Assembly: GCA_009782655.1 (NCBI GenBank)
Contig: WRIQ01000047.1
Location: 1-7,397 of the forward strand
Source: Prolixibacteraceae bacterium
GTDB taxonomy: Bacteria; Bacteroidota; Bacteroidia; Bacteroidales; Prolixibacteraceae
DNA length: 7,397 nucleotides
Direction of reading: 5' to 3'
Position numbers and translations under genes: made by a program. Below the pieces are notes generated by a model. The model ran no database searches. It was given only the letters and a program-made list of their open reading frames with translations, and was not told where the DNA came from. Below are positions 1 through 6,713 of the stretch, piece after piece; positions within the stretch are counted from its first letter, which is position 1; each line of letters starts with the position of its first letter.

Positions 1-1751
1 GCTCTGTAATCTGCGCCTTCTTTCTCCATTCCGAAGGCATTCCATGCGCTGGGTCTGAAAATATCGCTTTCGGGGACATTGTGCATGCAAACCGGAATAC
101 GGAGCATAGAAGCCAGCGTAATCAGGTCTGCGCCAATGTGTCCGTAGCTGATGGCTCCGTGGTTGGCGCCCCAATTGGCCATCACGGAATATACATCTTT
201 GAACGGGCCTTCGCCGGTGAGACGCGGAGCAAACCAAGTTGTTGGCCAACCCGGATCGGTGCGTTTGTTGAGGATGGCGTGCATATCATTTTCGAGTGTT
301 ACGGTGTAACCTTCGGCAATCTGTAACACAGGTCCCAATCCCTTGATCAGATTGATGCGTATCATGGTCACCGGCATTTCGCCATCGGTCTTGAAGAGGC
401 TTGAGAAGCCGCCTCCTCTGAAATATTCGCGATTGACAGGCGAAAAGCGTGTATTTTCCAGACAGCTTTGCACCTCATCGTTGGTAATTTCCCAGAACGG
501 CTTCATGGCGGGTTCTCCTTGTGCGTTGCGCTGCTGCGCTGTGGCGTCGAGCGTGGTGGCTCCCGAATTGATCAGATGGATGATGCCATCTTTGGCAAGT
601 CCTGTCAAAGCTTTGCCGGTAACTCTTTTAACAGCCGCAGGGCTCCAGTATGTGCGCACGTCGCTGAAAATCTGCGCCATATTGGTCAACAAATGCCCAA
701 ATAGCATGGATGCTCCGTTGAGGCTGTCGTTTTCGGTAGCCAACACAAAAGCTTCGCGGATTCCATTCCAGTCGAACGAAGAGCAGAGCAGAGCTTCCGA
801 AAAGTCGCCATTTGGGTAATAATCAGTCCATTGTCGTTGCCCTTGAAAACCAGCGGCAATGGCGTTTCTGCCGTTCGATTCTTCACCGAATCCCAGCTCT
901 TTCAGTTTGGGATTTCCGATCATCATGTCGCGTATGATAATGGTCATTTTCACAACTATTTCCCATTCCCAATCTTTCCGGTTGCGATCTGCTTTAATCT
1001 CCGGTTTGTTCACAATGTCGTCGCCTTCAACGCAGTTGGCTTTCGTCCAAACTATTGCCTTTTCGAATTCTTCCTGATCGTAGATATTTTGGTCGAGGCG
1101 GCGCAAAATTTCTGTCATATCGACAAACTCGGTGCGCATTCCCAGATATTCTTGAAAGAAATCGGCCGACACCATGGAGCCTGCAATTCCCATCGATGTG
1201 TATCCCAGCGAGAGGTATGACTTTCCTTTTATTTGCGCCACAGCTAATGCAGCTTTTGCAAAACGCAGGATTTTTTCGCTTACATCGGCAGGAATTTCCG
1301 TGTCAGCAGCGTCCTGCACATCCCTGCCATAAATAGCAAATGCAGGCAGTCCTTTTTGCGAATAACCGGCCAGCGCCGCCGCCAGATAAACAGCTCCCGG
1401 CCGTTCGGTACCGTTGAAACCCCATATGGCTTTCGGCAACAGCGGATTGGTATCCATCACTTCGGAGCCGTAGCACCAGCAGGGAGTCACGGTGAGGGAA
1501 ACGCCCACGCCTTCGCGCTCGAACTTGTCGGCGCACATGGCTGCTTCGCGCACTCCGCCAATGGTTGTATCGGCAATAACGCATTCAACCGGCTCGCCGC
1601 CGGGAAAACGCAGATTCTCGGAAATCAGTCGGGCGGCAGCTTTTGCCATGCTCATGGTTTGCGCTTCCAACGATTCGCGCACGCCGCGCTCACGTCCGTC
1701 AATTACCGGACGAATTCCTACTTTGGGTAATCTGCCAATCAGTCTTGTCAT
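1..1751 (-). CDS. fucI: L-fucose isomerase, 3' end cut by window edge
   Basis: Cytoplasmic Mn2+-dependent ketol isomerase that converts L-fucose to L-fuculose, the first step of fucose breakdown; the family also accepts D-arabinose. The frame is open from the ATG at 1751 to the window edge (583 codons plus two bases) and follows E. coli FucI almost throughout: [20 protein letters not shown] at the N-terminus, [61 protein letters not shown], and [12 protein letters not shown] near the end. The metal ligands of the E. coli enzyme (E337, D361, H528) fall at E340, D364 and H531, so the enzyme looks active. The last visible residues, GADYRA, match about ten residues before the E. coli C-terminus, so little is missing. 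The start is preceded by an A-rich leader without a Shine-Dalgarno sequence. It is divergent from the symporter gene. Partner genes such as fucK or fucA, if present, would lie beyond the left edge. Confidence 0.97.
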   Translation of the reverse strand, partial: MTRLIGRLPKVGIRPVIDGRERGVRESLEAQTMSMAKAAARLISENLRFPGGEPVECVIADTTIGGVREAAMCADKFEREGVGVSLTVTPCWCYGSEVMDTNPLLPKAIWGFNGTERPGAVYLAAALAGYSQKGLPAFAIYGRDVQDAADTEIPADVSEKILRFAKAALAVAQIKGKSYLSLGYTSMGIAGSMVSADFFQEYLGMRTEFVDMTEILRRLDQNIYDQEEFEKAIVWTKANCVEGDDIVNKPEIKADRNRKDWEWEIVVKMTIIIRDMMIGNPKLKELGFGEESNGRNAIAAGFQGQRQWTDYYPNGDFSEALLCSSFDWNGIREAFVLATENDSLNGASMLFGHLLTNMAQIFSDVRTYWSPAAVKRVTGKALTGLAKDGIIHLINSGATTLDATAQQRNAQGEPAMKPFWEITNDEVQSCLENTRFSPVNREYFRGGGFSSLFKTDGEMPVTMIRINLIKGLGPVLQIAEGYTVTLENDMHAILNKRTDPGWPTTWFAPRLTGEGPFKDVYSVMANWGANHGAISYGHIGADLITLASMLRIPVCMHNVPESDIFRPSAWNAFGMEKEGADYR

Positions 1752-1803
1752 ATTTTTTATTTTAAAATATTAATTCGAATTTGATATTGTATTTTTTAAT
1801 TTA

Positions 1804-1845
1804 CAGTAACTTAACTTCGTTAATATCAGTAACTGTTACGTACTG
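1804..1845. promoter_or_regulatory. Candidate operator between fucI and the symporter gene
   Basis: The 250 bp between the divergent starts contains an 11 bp palindrome GTAACTGTTAC (1829-1839) nested in a second inverted repeat, CAGTA (1827-1831) and TACTG (1841-1845). The octamer CAGTAACT occurs twice, at 1804-1811 and 1827-1834, exactly 23 bp apart (about two helical turns), and an inverted copy of the core, GTTACT, lies at 1874-1879. Symmetric repeats with this spacing are what a dimeric repressor site looks like. Fucose genes in Bacteroides are known to be controlled by a GntR-family regulator, but I cannot assign this motif to it. A weak minus-strand promoter-like pair (TTGT, 21 bp, TAACTTGC) lies just upstream of the repeats relative to fucI. 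No regulator gene is in the window. Confidence 0.3.
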
Positions 1846-2001
1846 TGTTGCTTTGCAAGTTAAGGAATAATCGGTTACTAAAAACAAGGGATAACATTTT
1901 TAACTATTTTTAAAGGCTGTTGGGAGGTGGCAAAGTCAGGGATTTTGCGAAAAAACGAGAAAAATTTTGCAGGTGTATGGTAACAACTTAATAATAATCA
2001 A

Positions 2002-3222
2002 ATGAAAATGCCGAAACTCAAATTACACTGGCAGATACTGATTGCCTTGGTTATTGCCGTTTTATTGGGATATTTTTTCCCTGCGGCGGTGAAATACACG
2101 TCGATATTGGGCGATATTTTCCTGCGCGCCTTGAAGATGGTGATTGTGCCGCTCATTTTTTCGTCGATTGTGAGCGGCGTAACCAGCATAGGAAGTGGTA
2201 AAAACCTCGGCCGCATCGGGTTGAAGACCATCAGTTATTATCTTGCCACCAGCATTTTAGCCATCATGACGGGATTGATTTTTGCCAATACCATCAGGCC
2301 GGGTGTGGGTGTTGAAATGGGTTTCAGCGAAAATGTCACTGCAATTGAAGGCGCTTCGGGAAAGGTCTTGGACATTCTGGTTCGCATAGTTCCCGAAAAT
2401 ATTATCGATTCGATGGCACGGGGCGACATACTGCCGATTATTTTCTTTGCCATTGTTTTCGGATTTTTCATTACGCAGGTACAGGAGAAATACAGTAGAC
2501 CGCTGACCAACTTCTTCGAAGGCGTTTTTGAGGTGATGATGAAACTTACCACTTTTGTAATTCGCTTTGCGCCGCTGGGAATTTTAGGAATCGTTTCGCG
2601 CGAAGTAGTCCGCAATGCCGATAAGCTGGGAAACATTGCTGGCGGCTTGGCTATTTACATGCTCACGGTAATCGTCGGGCTGGCGGTTCATGCTATCATA
2701 ACGCTGCCTGCAATTGTGAAATTTTTGGGCAAAGCCAACCCTGTCAAGCATTTTAAGAATATGGCTACGGCGTTGCTCACAGCTTTTTCAACGGCCTCGT
2801 CGAGCGCCACGCTGCCCCTTACCATGGAAGCCGTCGAGGAGAAAGACGGCATTTCTAACAAGATTTCCAGTTTCACGCTACCCCTTGGCGCCACCATCAA
2901 CATGGACGGAACCGCGTTATACGAATGTATCGCAGTGATTTTCATCGCTCAGGTTTATGGCGTCGATCTTTCATTTTATCAACAGTTTATTATTGTCCTC
3001 ACCTCCATGCTGGTTTCCATAGGCGCTGCCGGCATTCCCATGGCCGGACTGGTGATGCTCACCGTAATTCTCAGCGCGGTTAACTTGCCGCTGGAAGGTG
3101 TGGGGTTGATTCTTTCGGTGGATATTGTCCTCGATATGATGCGCACCACGGTCAATGTATGGAGCGATAGCTGCGGAGCGGTTGTCATCGCCAAATCGGA
3201 AGGTGAAAAGTTGCTGATATAA
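2002..3222 (+). CDS. Dicarboxylate/amino acid:cation symporter (DAACS family), likely glutamate/aspartate
   Basis: Inner-membrane secondary transporter of the GltP/GltPh/EAAT family, which uses a Na+ or H+ gradient to import acidic amino acids or C4-dicarboxylates. At 406 residues it has normal family length. The first hydrophobic helix starts near residue 8, and all signature elements are present: serine-rich hairpin HP1 (S266-S268, followed by TLP), NMDGT in TM7 (N300-T304), hairpin HP2 (GAAGIPMAG, 341-349), and TM8 with D378, R381, T382, N385 and D389. These TM8 residues correspond to GltPh D394, R397, T398, N401 and D405. D394 contacts the substrate amino group and R397 the side-chain carboxylate, so glutamate or aspartate is the likely substrate (inference). 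A pure dicarboxylate carrier cannot be excluded. A second ATG at 2008 is an equally plausible start. It is transcribed alone, divergent from fucI and convergent with the pyrophosphohydrolase gene. Confidence 0.93.
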   Translation: MKMPKLKLHWQILIALVIAVLLGYFFPAAVKYTSILGDIFLRALKMVIVPLIFSSIVSGVTSIGSGKNLGRIGLKTISYYLATSILAIMTGLIFANTIRPGVGVEMGFSENVTAIEGASGKVLDILVRIVPENIIDSMARGDILPIIFFAIVFGFFITQVQEKYSRPLTNFFEGVFEVMMKLTTFVIRFAPLGILGIVSREVVRNADKLGNIAGGLAIYMLTVIVGLAVHAIITLPAIVKFLGKANPVKHFKNMATALLTAFSTASSSATLPLTMEAVEEKDGISNKISSFTLPLGATINMDGTALYECIAVIFIAQVYGVDLSFYQQFIIVLTSMLVSIGAAGIPMAGLVMLTVILSAVNLPLEGVGLILSVDIVLDMMRTTVNVWSDSCGAVVIAKSEGEKLLI

Positions 3223-3392
3223 TCGGCCGTTTTTTTTAATTATTAATCAAAATCAGATACTTTAATTTTTATTGTGTTGATTTTTTGTTTTACATACAAT
3301 TCCCAATTCTTCTGTCTGACTCACTGCGCGCTGTCTACCGCTTGCACCTAACAACAATATTTACCTGTGTGGTGAACTAATTTATTACGTTT

Positions 3393-3734
3393 CTACTTCA
3401 ATTTTTCGTTATTTCGGTGTCTTTCCTTGTCTCGGTTATTTTTCTTTTCCATGTTTTTCAAAAATGCGTTGGTGAGATCAACGTCGGTTTGGTTGGCTAA
3501 GCAAATCAGTATCCAAAGCACATCGGCCATTTCGTCGGCAAGATTTTTTTGCAAATCGGACTGTTTGAACGACTGGTCGCCATATGTGCGGACCATGACT
3601 CGCGCCAGCTCGCCCACCTCTTCGGTGAGAATCGCCATGTTGGTCAACTCGCTGAAATATCGCACACCAACGGTGGTAATCCACTCGTCGACCATTTGCT
3701 GCGCCTCATCGAGCGTTATCTGTTGTTTTGTCAT
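3393..3734 (-). CDS. MazG-like nucleotide pyrophosphohydrolase
   Basis: Small all-alpha NTP pyrophosphohydrolase of the MazG/dUTPase superfamily, thought to hydrolyse nucleoside triphosphates (often non-canonical ones) to monophosphate and pyrophosphate in the cytoplasm. It is 113 residues from the chosen start. The metal-binding pattern is visible: EEVGE at 38-42 on one helix and E68-x-x-D71 (ADEMAD) on the next, the EExxE...ExxD layout of the family, plus the highly charged tail (EKKNNRDKERHRNNEKLK) usual for Bacteroidota members. The frame also offers an ATG at 3782, but that would overlap dtd by 29 bp and add 16 residues of unconserved sequence. The ATG at 3734 gives MTKQQITLDEAQ, matching the usual start, and lies 19 bp after the dtd stop. 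It is probably co-transcribed with dtd. The exact nucleotide substrate cannot be told from sequence. Confidence 0.9.
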   Translation of the reverse strand: MTKQQITLDEAQQMVDEWITTVGVRYFSELTNMAILTEEVGELARVMVRTYGDQSFKQSDLQKNLADEMADVLWILICLANQTDVDLTNAFLKNMEKKNNRDKERHRNNEKLK

Positions 3735-3753
3735 ATCGTGGAGTTTTGAAAAT

Positions 3754-4212
3754 TCAGAAGTCTTTATTTTTCGTGTCGACAATGATGGTTACGGGGCCGT
3801 CGTTGACGAGCGAAACATCCATCTGCTCGCCAAAAATGCCTGTTCCGACAGACTTCCCCAATATTTCCTGCAATGTTTCCACAAAAGATTCATAAAGCGG
3901 AATAGCTGTTTCGGGGTGCGCGGCGCGAATGTATGACGGGCGATTGCCCTTTTTGACAACGGCATGCAACGTAAATTGACTGACCACAATAACATTGCCG
4001 CCCACATCCTGCACCGAAAGATTCATCACTCCGTCGGCGTCGTTGAAAATGCGCAATTGCAGAATCTTTTTCACAAGCCAGTCGACATCACTTTGGTTGT
4101 CGGCGTCTTCAATGCCCAACAAAATCAACAATCCCTGCCCGTCAATCGCAGCCGTGATTCTTCCTTTAACAGCAACGCTTGCCCTGTTTACCCGCTGAAT
4201 AACTACCCGCAT
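3754..4212 (-). CDS. dtd: D-aminoacyl-tRNA deacylase
   Basis: Homodimeric cytoplasmic proofreading enzyme that releases D-amino acids (and glycine mischarged on tRNA-Ala) from tRNA. It is 152 residues, close to the 145 of E. coli Dtd. It opens with MRVVIQRVNRASVAV, the canonical first strand, and carries both active-site signatures: SQFTL at 78-82 and the cross-subunit NDGPVT at 137-142, containing the Gly-Pro pair that gives chiral selectivity. RPSYIRAAHPETA at 91-103 is also typical. An upstream in-frame ATG at 4245 would add eleven residues with no family match. The ATG at 4212 is preceded by GGAGG (minus strand, 4224-4220) at 7 nt spacing, which decides the start. First gene of a likely two-gene unit with the MazG-like gene. 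Its upstream region stops 43 bp away at a foldback repeat. Confidence 0.96.
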   Translation of the reverse strand: MRVVIQRVNRASVAVKGRITAAIDGQGLLILLGIEDADNQSDVDWLVKKILQLRIFNDADGVMNLSVQDVGGNVIVVSQFTLHAVVKKGNRPSYIRAAHPETAIPLYESFVETLQEILGKSVGTGIFGEQMDVSLVNDGPVTIIVDTKNKDF

Positions 4213-4219
4213 ATTTTTT

Positions 4220-4224
4220 CCTCC
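4220..4224 (-). promoter_or_regulatory. Shine-Dalgarno sequence of dtd
   Basis: GGAGG on the minus strand, seven bases before the ATG at 4212. It is noted because the other intact genes here (fucI, symporter, rpmE2, lon) have A/T-rich leaders without such a site, as is usual in Bacteroidota, and because it favours the 4212 start over the ATG at 4245. Confidence 0.6.
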
Positions 4225-4255
4225 ATGTATAAGGATTTTTCTCAAAGTTGATTTT

Positions 4256-4417
4256 CATAAATTCAACCCATAATTTCAACTTTTTAAGACGAGGACAAAA
4301 TTAGGCGTTTTTTCCATTTGAGGGGAAGGGAAAGTGGTTTATACTTTCTCTTCCCCTCAAAAAATTAGCCCTTATCAGCTACCTCCGAAAAAGTTGCATT
4401 TATGGGTTGAATTTGTG
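4256..4417. repeat. Nested inverted-repeat (foldback, MITE-like) element
   Basis: Two 30 bp arms, 4256-4285 and 4388-4417, are inverted copies with 27 of 30 bases matching; the core AAATTCAACCCATAA (4259-4273) is repeated perfectly as its reverse complement at 4400-4414. A second 18 bp inverted repeat (4318-4335 with 4343-4360, one mismatch, 7-base loop) sits almost exactly at the centre. The parts between arm and inner stem also show scraps of complementarity, so the whole 162 bp could fold into one long hairpin. There is no room for a transposase and no clear target duplication. A non-autonomous, IS-derived element is the best reading. The right arm runs directly into a truncated glycosyltransferase frame, and the left arm lies in the dtd promoter region. 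A folded regulatory RNA or a decayed IS end pair are alternatives. Confidence 0.75.
4318..4360. repeat. Central 18 bp hairpin of the foldback element
   Basis: TTGAGGGGAAGGGAAAGT at 4318-4335 pairs with ACTTTCTCTTCCCCTCAA at 4343-4360 with a single mismatch around the loop GGTTTAT. One arm is purine-rich and the other pyrimidine-rich. Neither strand has a run of T after the stem (plus strand continues with A residues, minus strand with ATGGAAAA), so it is not a standard Rho-independent terminator. Confidence 0.8.
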
Positions 4418-4736
4418 TTATATCATCACATATTTGCATGATGTATCCATAATATATTCCGGAAATAAATTTCGCAACGTATTGGAATCAACCGGATCTT
4501 TGATGTTGACCGGTTTATATGAAAGATATCCTGATAAAAACGATATAAGTTTTTTCCCTGCGGAACAGGTGTCTCCTTGGTCAAAAACAGATGTTCAAAA
4601 GTATATTTACAGATCGGCCAATATAAAAGTATTGGAAAAAAAGTTAGAAAAAGCGATTGCTATTCATTATTTTTTGGGATCGTGGATTAATAACCTGCGA
4701 GATTCGGAATCATGTCCGGCCCCTAAAAAGGGATGA
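4418..4736 (+). pseudogene. C-terminal remnant of a sugar-transferring glycosyltransferase (GT32/Gly_transf_sug type)
   Basis: The open frame has no good start: its first start-type codon is a TTG (4407) inside the repeat arm, and the protein-like part begins just after the arm. Visible blocks are VLESTG, LMLTGLYERYPDKN, ISFFPAEQVSPWSK, and AIAIHYFLGSW near 4659-4685. The last is the C-terminal (A)IHhw.gSW pattern I associate with DXD-containing glycosyltransferases that build capsule or lipopolysaccharide in Bacteroidota, with the preceding 'STGP.mLT..y' and 'fPae' landmarks in the right order. The N-terminal Rossmann-like half with the DXD motif is absent, so the protein cannot be functional. 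The stretch is visibly more AT-rich than the genes around it, in keeping with transfer or decay. Family assignment is from remembered motif patterns, not a search. Confidence 0.55.
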
Positions 4737-4927
4737 TAATGATGAACATACTGATTATATGCGCATGCGCAAGGCAAGCCCGCCTTGTACAGATTGAAAG
4801 CGAAATAAACGAGAGCCCTAAAGATTTCAATGCGATGATCGGCGAGACCGGTCGCGGATTGAACGGCGAACAACGTCAGCGATTACTGATAGCCTGCGCT
4901 CTGTGTTGCAACCCCTGTTTTTTTCTT
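4732..4927 (+). pseudogene. Frameshifted, truncated ABC exporter ATPase fragment
   Basis: From 4760 the frame reads ACARQARLVQIESEI, then SPKDFNAMIGETGRGLNGEQ followed by RQRLLIACAL and a CNPCFFL stretch. This matches the segment of exporter-type ABC ATPases just before and through the signature motif (usual form 'IGE.G.GLSGGQRQRLLIARAL...P.fLFLDEAT'). The preceding bases in another frame (4732-4764) read DDNDEHTDYMR, which fits the acidic stretch upstream of that block, so a frameshift near 4760 is likely. The signature is damaged (LNGEQ for LSGGQ, 4859-4873), ARAL has become ACAL, Walker A is missing, and the sequence loses similarity right before the Walker B Asp-Glu. Peptidase-containing bacteriocin or polypeptide exporters resemble this most, but subfamily is uncertain. 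It is a relic with no plausible ATPase activity. Confidence 0.55.
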
Positions 4928-5005
4928 TCACCTCCCATCGCTAAAAATTATCACAATTTCCCAACAAAAAGCCTATTTTTATCGAAGAATTGAAAATCAG
5001 TATCG

Positions 5006-6169
5006 ATGCAGTTATTGGAGGTTAACGACAGAAAAACGCGGAAACTTTTTCACAAGTTGCCGCATATAATTTACCGTAACGATCCCCATTGGGTTTGCCC
5101 TTTGGAGCAGTCTGTGGAGGATATTTTTACGCCCGGGAAAAATTCGTCGTTCCAAGGCGGTGAGGCCATCCGCTGGGTTTTGACCGATGAAAAGGGAAAA
5201 CTCGCGGGGCGCATCGCGGCGTTTTACAACACCGACAAGGCGAAAGTTTACGAACAGCCCACTGGTGGATGCGGTTTTTTTGAATGTATCGACAATCAGG
5301 AAGCGGCCGACATGTTGTTTGCCGCTGCTCGCGAATGGCTGAAAGCCAAAGGCATGGAGGCGATGGACGGCCCTGTCAATTTCGGCGAAAATTACATCAA
5401 CTGGGGACTCCTCGTCGATGGCTTCATGCCGCAGGGGTTTGGCATGCCCTACAATCCACCATACTATCTCAACCTGTTTACCCGTTTCGGCTTTCAGATT
5501 TATTTCGAGCAATACAGCTATCACTTGGATGTGACCATGCCGGAACTCCCCGCCCGATTCTGGAAAATCGCCGAATGGGTGGCCGGAAAACCGCAGTTCA
5601 GGTTTCGTCATTTTTCATGGAAGGAAACCGACAAATTTGTCGACGATTTTGCGGAAGTATACAACAAAGCATGGCAACATCACGAAAACTATAAACCGTT
5701 GAATAAAAAAGATTTATACGATTTTATGATCGGCGCTAAAATATTGATAGACGAAGAATTTATCTGGTTCGCTTATCACGACAATGAACCCATCGCATTC
5801 TTTGTGATGGTGCCCGATATAAACCAGTTGCTGGCCAGACTAAACGGCAAGACCAATCTGCTGAATGTGTTGAAAATTCTGTGGTACAAAAATCAACATA
5901 TAATGACGCGAACGCGGAGCCTGATTATCGGCATCGCGCCTAAATATCAAAAATCGGGAATCGAATCGGCCATATTTTGGCATCTGCGTCCGGCCATGTA
6001 TCGCAAACCTTGGTACAAAGAGATGGAACTTTCGTGGGCCGGCGACTTTAATCCGAAGATTATCAACCTCTACGAATCGGTGGGCGGCAAAAAAACCAAA
6101 ACACATTACACCATGCGCTACCTATTCGACCGCAACAAGCCTTTTTGCCGCGCTTCGGTAATATTATAA
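5006..6169 (+). CDS. GNAT-like acyltransferase-family protein, substrate unknown
   Basis: A cytoplasmic-looking 387-residue protein with no signal peptide or membrane segment. It belongs to a widespread but poorly characterised group (E. coli YghO is a relative, from memory) with two GNAT-like halves. The N-terminal half has a GRIAAFYN strand (69-75 region), GFFE (90-93), a helix, and the hallmark block DGPVNFGENYINWGLLVDGF (121-140) followed by MPYNPPYY (147-154). The C-terminal half has WFAYHDNEPIAFFVMVPD, a motif-A-like GIAPKYQKSGIESAIFWHLR, and the closing ELSWAGDFNPKIINLYESVGG block typical of GNAT ends. Its reaction is unknown; transfer of an acyl group to an amine is the family expectation. 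Some bacterial ceramide synthases are reported to be GNAT-type proteins, so a lipid role is possible but unproven here. It is a lone gene: decayed sequence upstream and a separate promoter for rpmE2 downstream. Confidence 0.88.
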   Translation: MQLLEVNDRKTRKLFHKLPHIIYRNDPHWVCPLEQSVEDIFTPGKNSSFQGGEAIRWVLTDEKGKLAGRIAAFYNTDKAKVYEQPTGGCGFFECIDNQEAADMLFAAAREWLKAKGMEAMDGPVNFGENYINWGLLVDGFMPQGFGMPYNPPYYLNLFTRFGFQIYFEQYSYHLDVTMPELPARFWKIAEWVAGKPQFRFRHFSWKETDKFVDDFAEVYNKAWQHHENYKPLNKKDLYDFMIGAKILIDEEFIWFAYHDNEPIAFFVMVPDINQLLARLNGKTNLLNVLKILWYKNQHIMTRTRSLIIGIAPKYQKSGIESAIFWHLRPAMYRKPWYKEMELSWAGDFNPKIINLYESVGGKKTKTHYTMRYLFDRNKPFCRASVIL

Positions 6170-6282
6170 AATCTATGTCTTCTCCTGAAAGTGACTGCTT
6201 TACTTTTTTGGGGGATGACTATGATAAAGCTCCCCGTTTATTTAATCAGTGTAAAAAAATTTATAATAATCGCAAACAAAGC

Positions 6283-6313
6283 ATTGTAGATTATCAAAGT
6301 ATACTTATCTTTG
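6283..6313 (+). promoter_or_regulatory. Bacteroidota-type promoter of rpmE2
   Basis: ATTG at 6283-6286, a 19 bp spacer, then TATCTTTG at 6306-6313. This fits the known primary-sigma consensus of the phylum (TTTG, 19-21 bp, TAnnTTTG) with one deviation in the -33 box and a perfect -7 box. Transcription would begin near 6320, leaving a leader of roughly 75 nt before the rpmE2 ATG, long enough for feedback control by L31, although I see no strong structure in it. Confidence 0.7.
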
Positions 6314-6393
6314 TCCGCCAATTAAAAATGAAGTTTAAAGAATGCGGAGAAGCTGTCGGGTACAGATTGTCAACGCGGTAAAAATTTATAGCA

Positions 6394-6657
6394 ATGAAAA
6401 AAGGAATACATCCGGAAAGTTACAGAATGGTTGCCTTCAGGGACATGTCGAACGGGCATACATTTATTACTAAGTCAACTGTGCAGGCCAAAGAGAATGT
6501 AGAGATTGACGGTGTAGAGTACCCATTGGTAAAAATTGAGATTTCCAATACCTCGCATCCGTTTTATACCGGCAAAGTGAAACTGGTCGATACCGCAGGG
6601 CGCGTCGATAAATTCATGAGCCGTTACAAAACCCACATGGAAAGCAGGAAGAAATAA
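6394..6657 (+). CDS. rpmE2: 50S ribosomal protein L31, type B
   Basis: Ribosomal protein L31 of the large subunit, which bridges the two subunits. It is 87 residues, normal for type B. It starts MKKGIHPESYRMVAFRDMSN and contains the conserved VEYPLVKIEISNTSHPFYTG block followed by GRVDKFMSRYK. It has no cysteine at all, so it is the zinc-independent form, in contrast to type A L31 with its Cys ligands. The usual role of type B L31 in other bacteria is to replace the zinc form in zinc limitation; in Bacteroidota it is generally the standard copy. It has its own promoter about 80 bp upstream and a terminator 30 bp downstream, so it is a single-gene unit. The leader is A-rich without Shine-Dalgarno. 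Confidence 0.98.
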   Translation: MKKGIHPESYRMVAFRDMSNGHTFITKSTVQAKENVEIDGVEYPLVKIEISNTSHPFYTGKVKLVDTAGRVDKFMSRYKTHMESRKK

Positions 6658-6686
6658 CGAAAGTTTATCAAGGGAAGATATGACGC

Positions 6687-6713
6687 AAAGCTCCGGAATC
6701 GGGGCTTTTTTAT
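6687..6713 (+). terminator. Rho-independent terminator after rpmE2
   Basis: AAGCTCCG (6688-6695), loop GAAT, CGGGGCTT (6700-6707): eight base pairs including one G-U, followed by a T-rich tail TTTTTTATTT. It lies 30 bp after the rpmE2 stop and separates it from lon. Confidence 0.88.

Noticed and set aside
81..1773. Several plus-strand open frames of 72-158 codons opposite fucI
   Set aside because: They are antisense shadows of a gene whose minus-strand frame matches L-fucose isomerase along its whole length.
3223..3392. Bidirectional terminator between the convergent symporter and MazG-like genes
   Set aside because: There are T-runs and a 7 bp AT-only repeat (AAAATCA / TGATTTT) with a long loop, but no GC-containing stem next to a T-run that I would trust.
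4318..4360. Hairpin as a Rho-independent terminator for dtd-side or plus-strand transcripts
   Set aside because: No T-run follows the stem on either strand, and it lies upstream, not downstream, of dtd.
4261..4413. Possible integron attC site
   Set aside because: The ends fit RYYYAAC (4261-4267) and GTTRRRY (4407-4413), but the arms pair over about 30 bp with an additional central stem, the total is long for attC, the inner L boxes do not fit, and there is no integrase or cassette-like run of genes.
4733..4993. An intact 86-residue protein after the glycosyltransferase remnant
   Set aside because: Its core is a damaged piece of an ABC ATPase signature region and the rest is low-complexity run-on; treated as a pseudogene.
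5012..5611. A 199-codon minus-strand frame opposite the GNAT-like gene
   Set aside because: Its product resembles no family I know, while the plus frame has conserved blocks and full length; it is an antisense shadow.
6211..6235. GGGGA...TCCCC stem as terminator of the GNAT-like gene
   Set aside because: Only five base pairs with a 15-base loop and no proper T-tract; too weak to call.
6175..6381. Small open frame of 68 codons between the GNAT-like gene and rpmE2
   Set aside because: It runs straight through the near-consensus rpmE2 promoter, shows no recognisable motif, and has an odd composition; it is better explained as leader and intergenic DNA.
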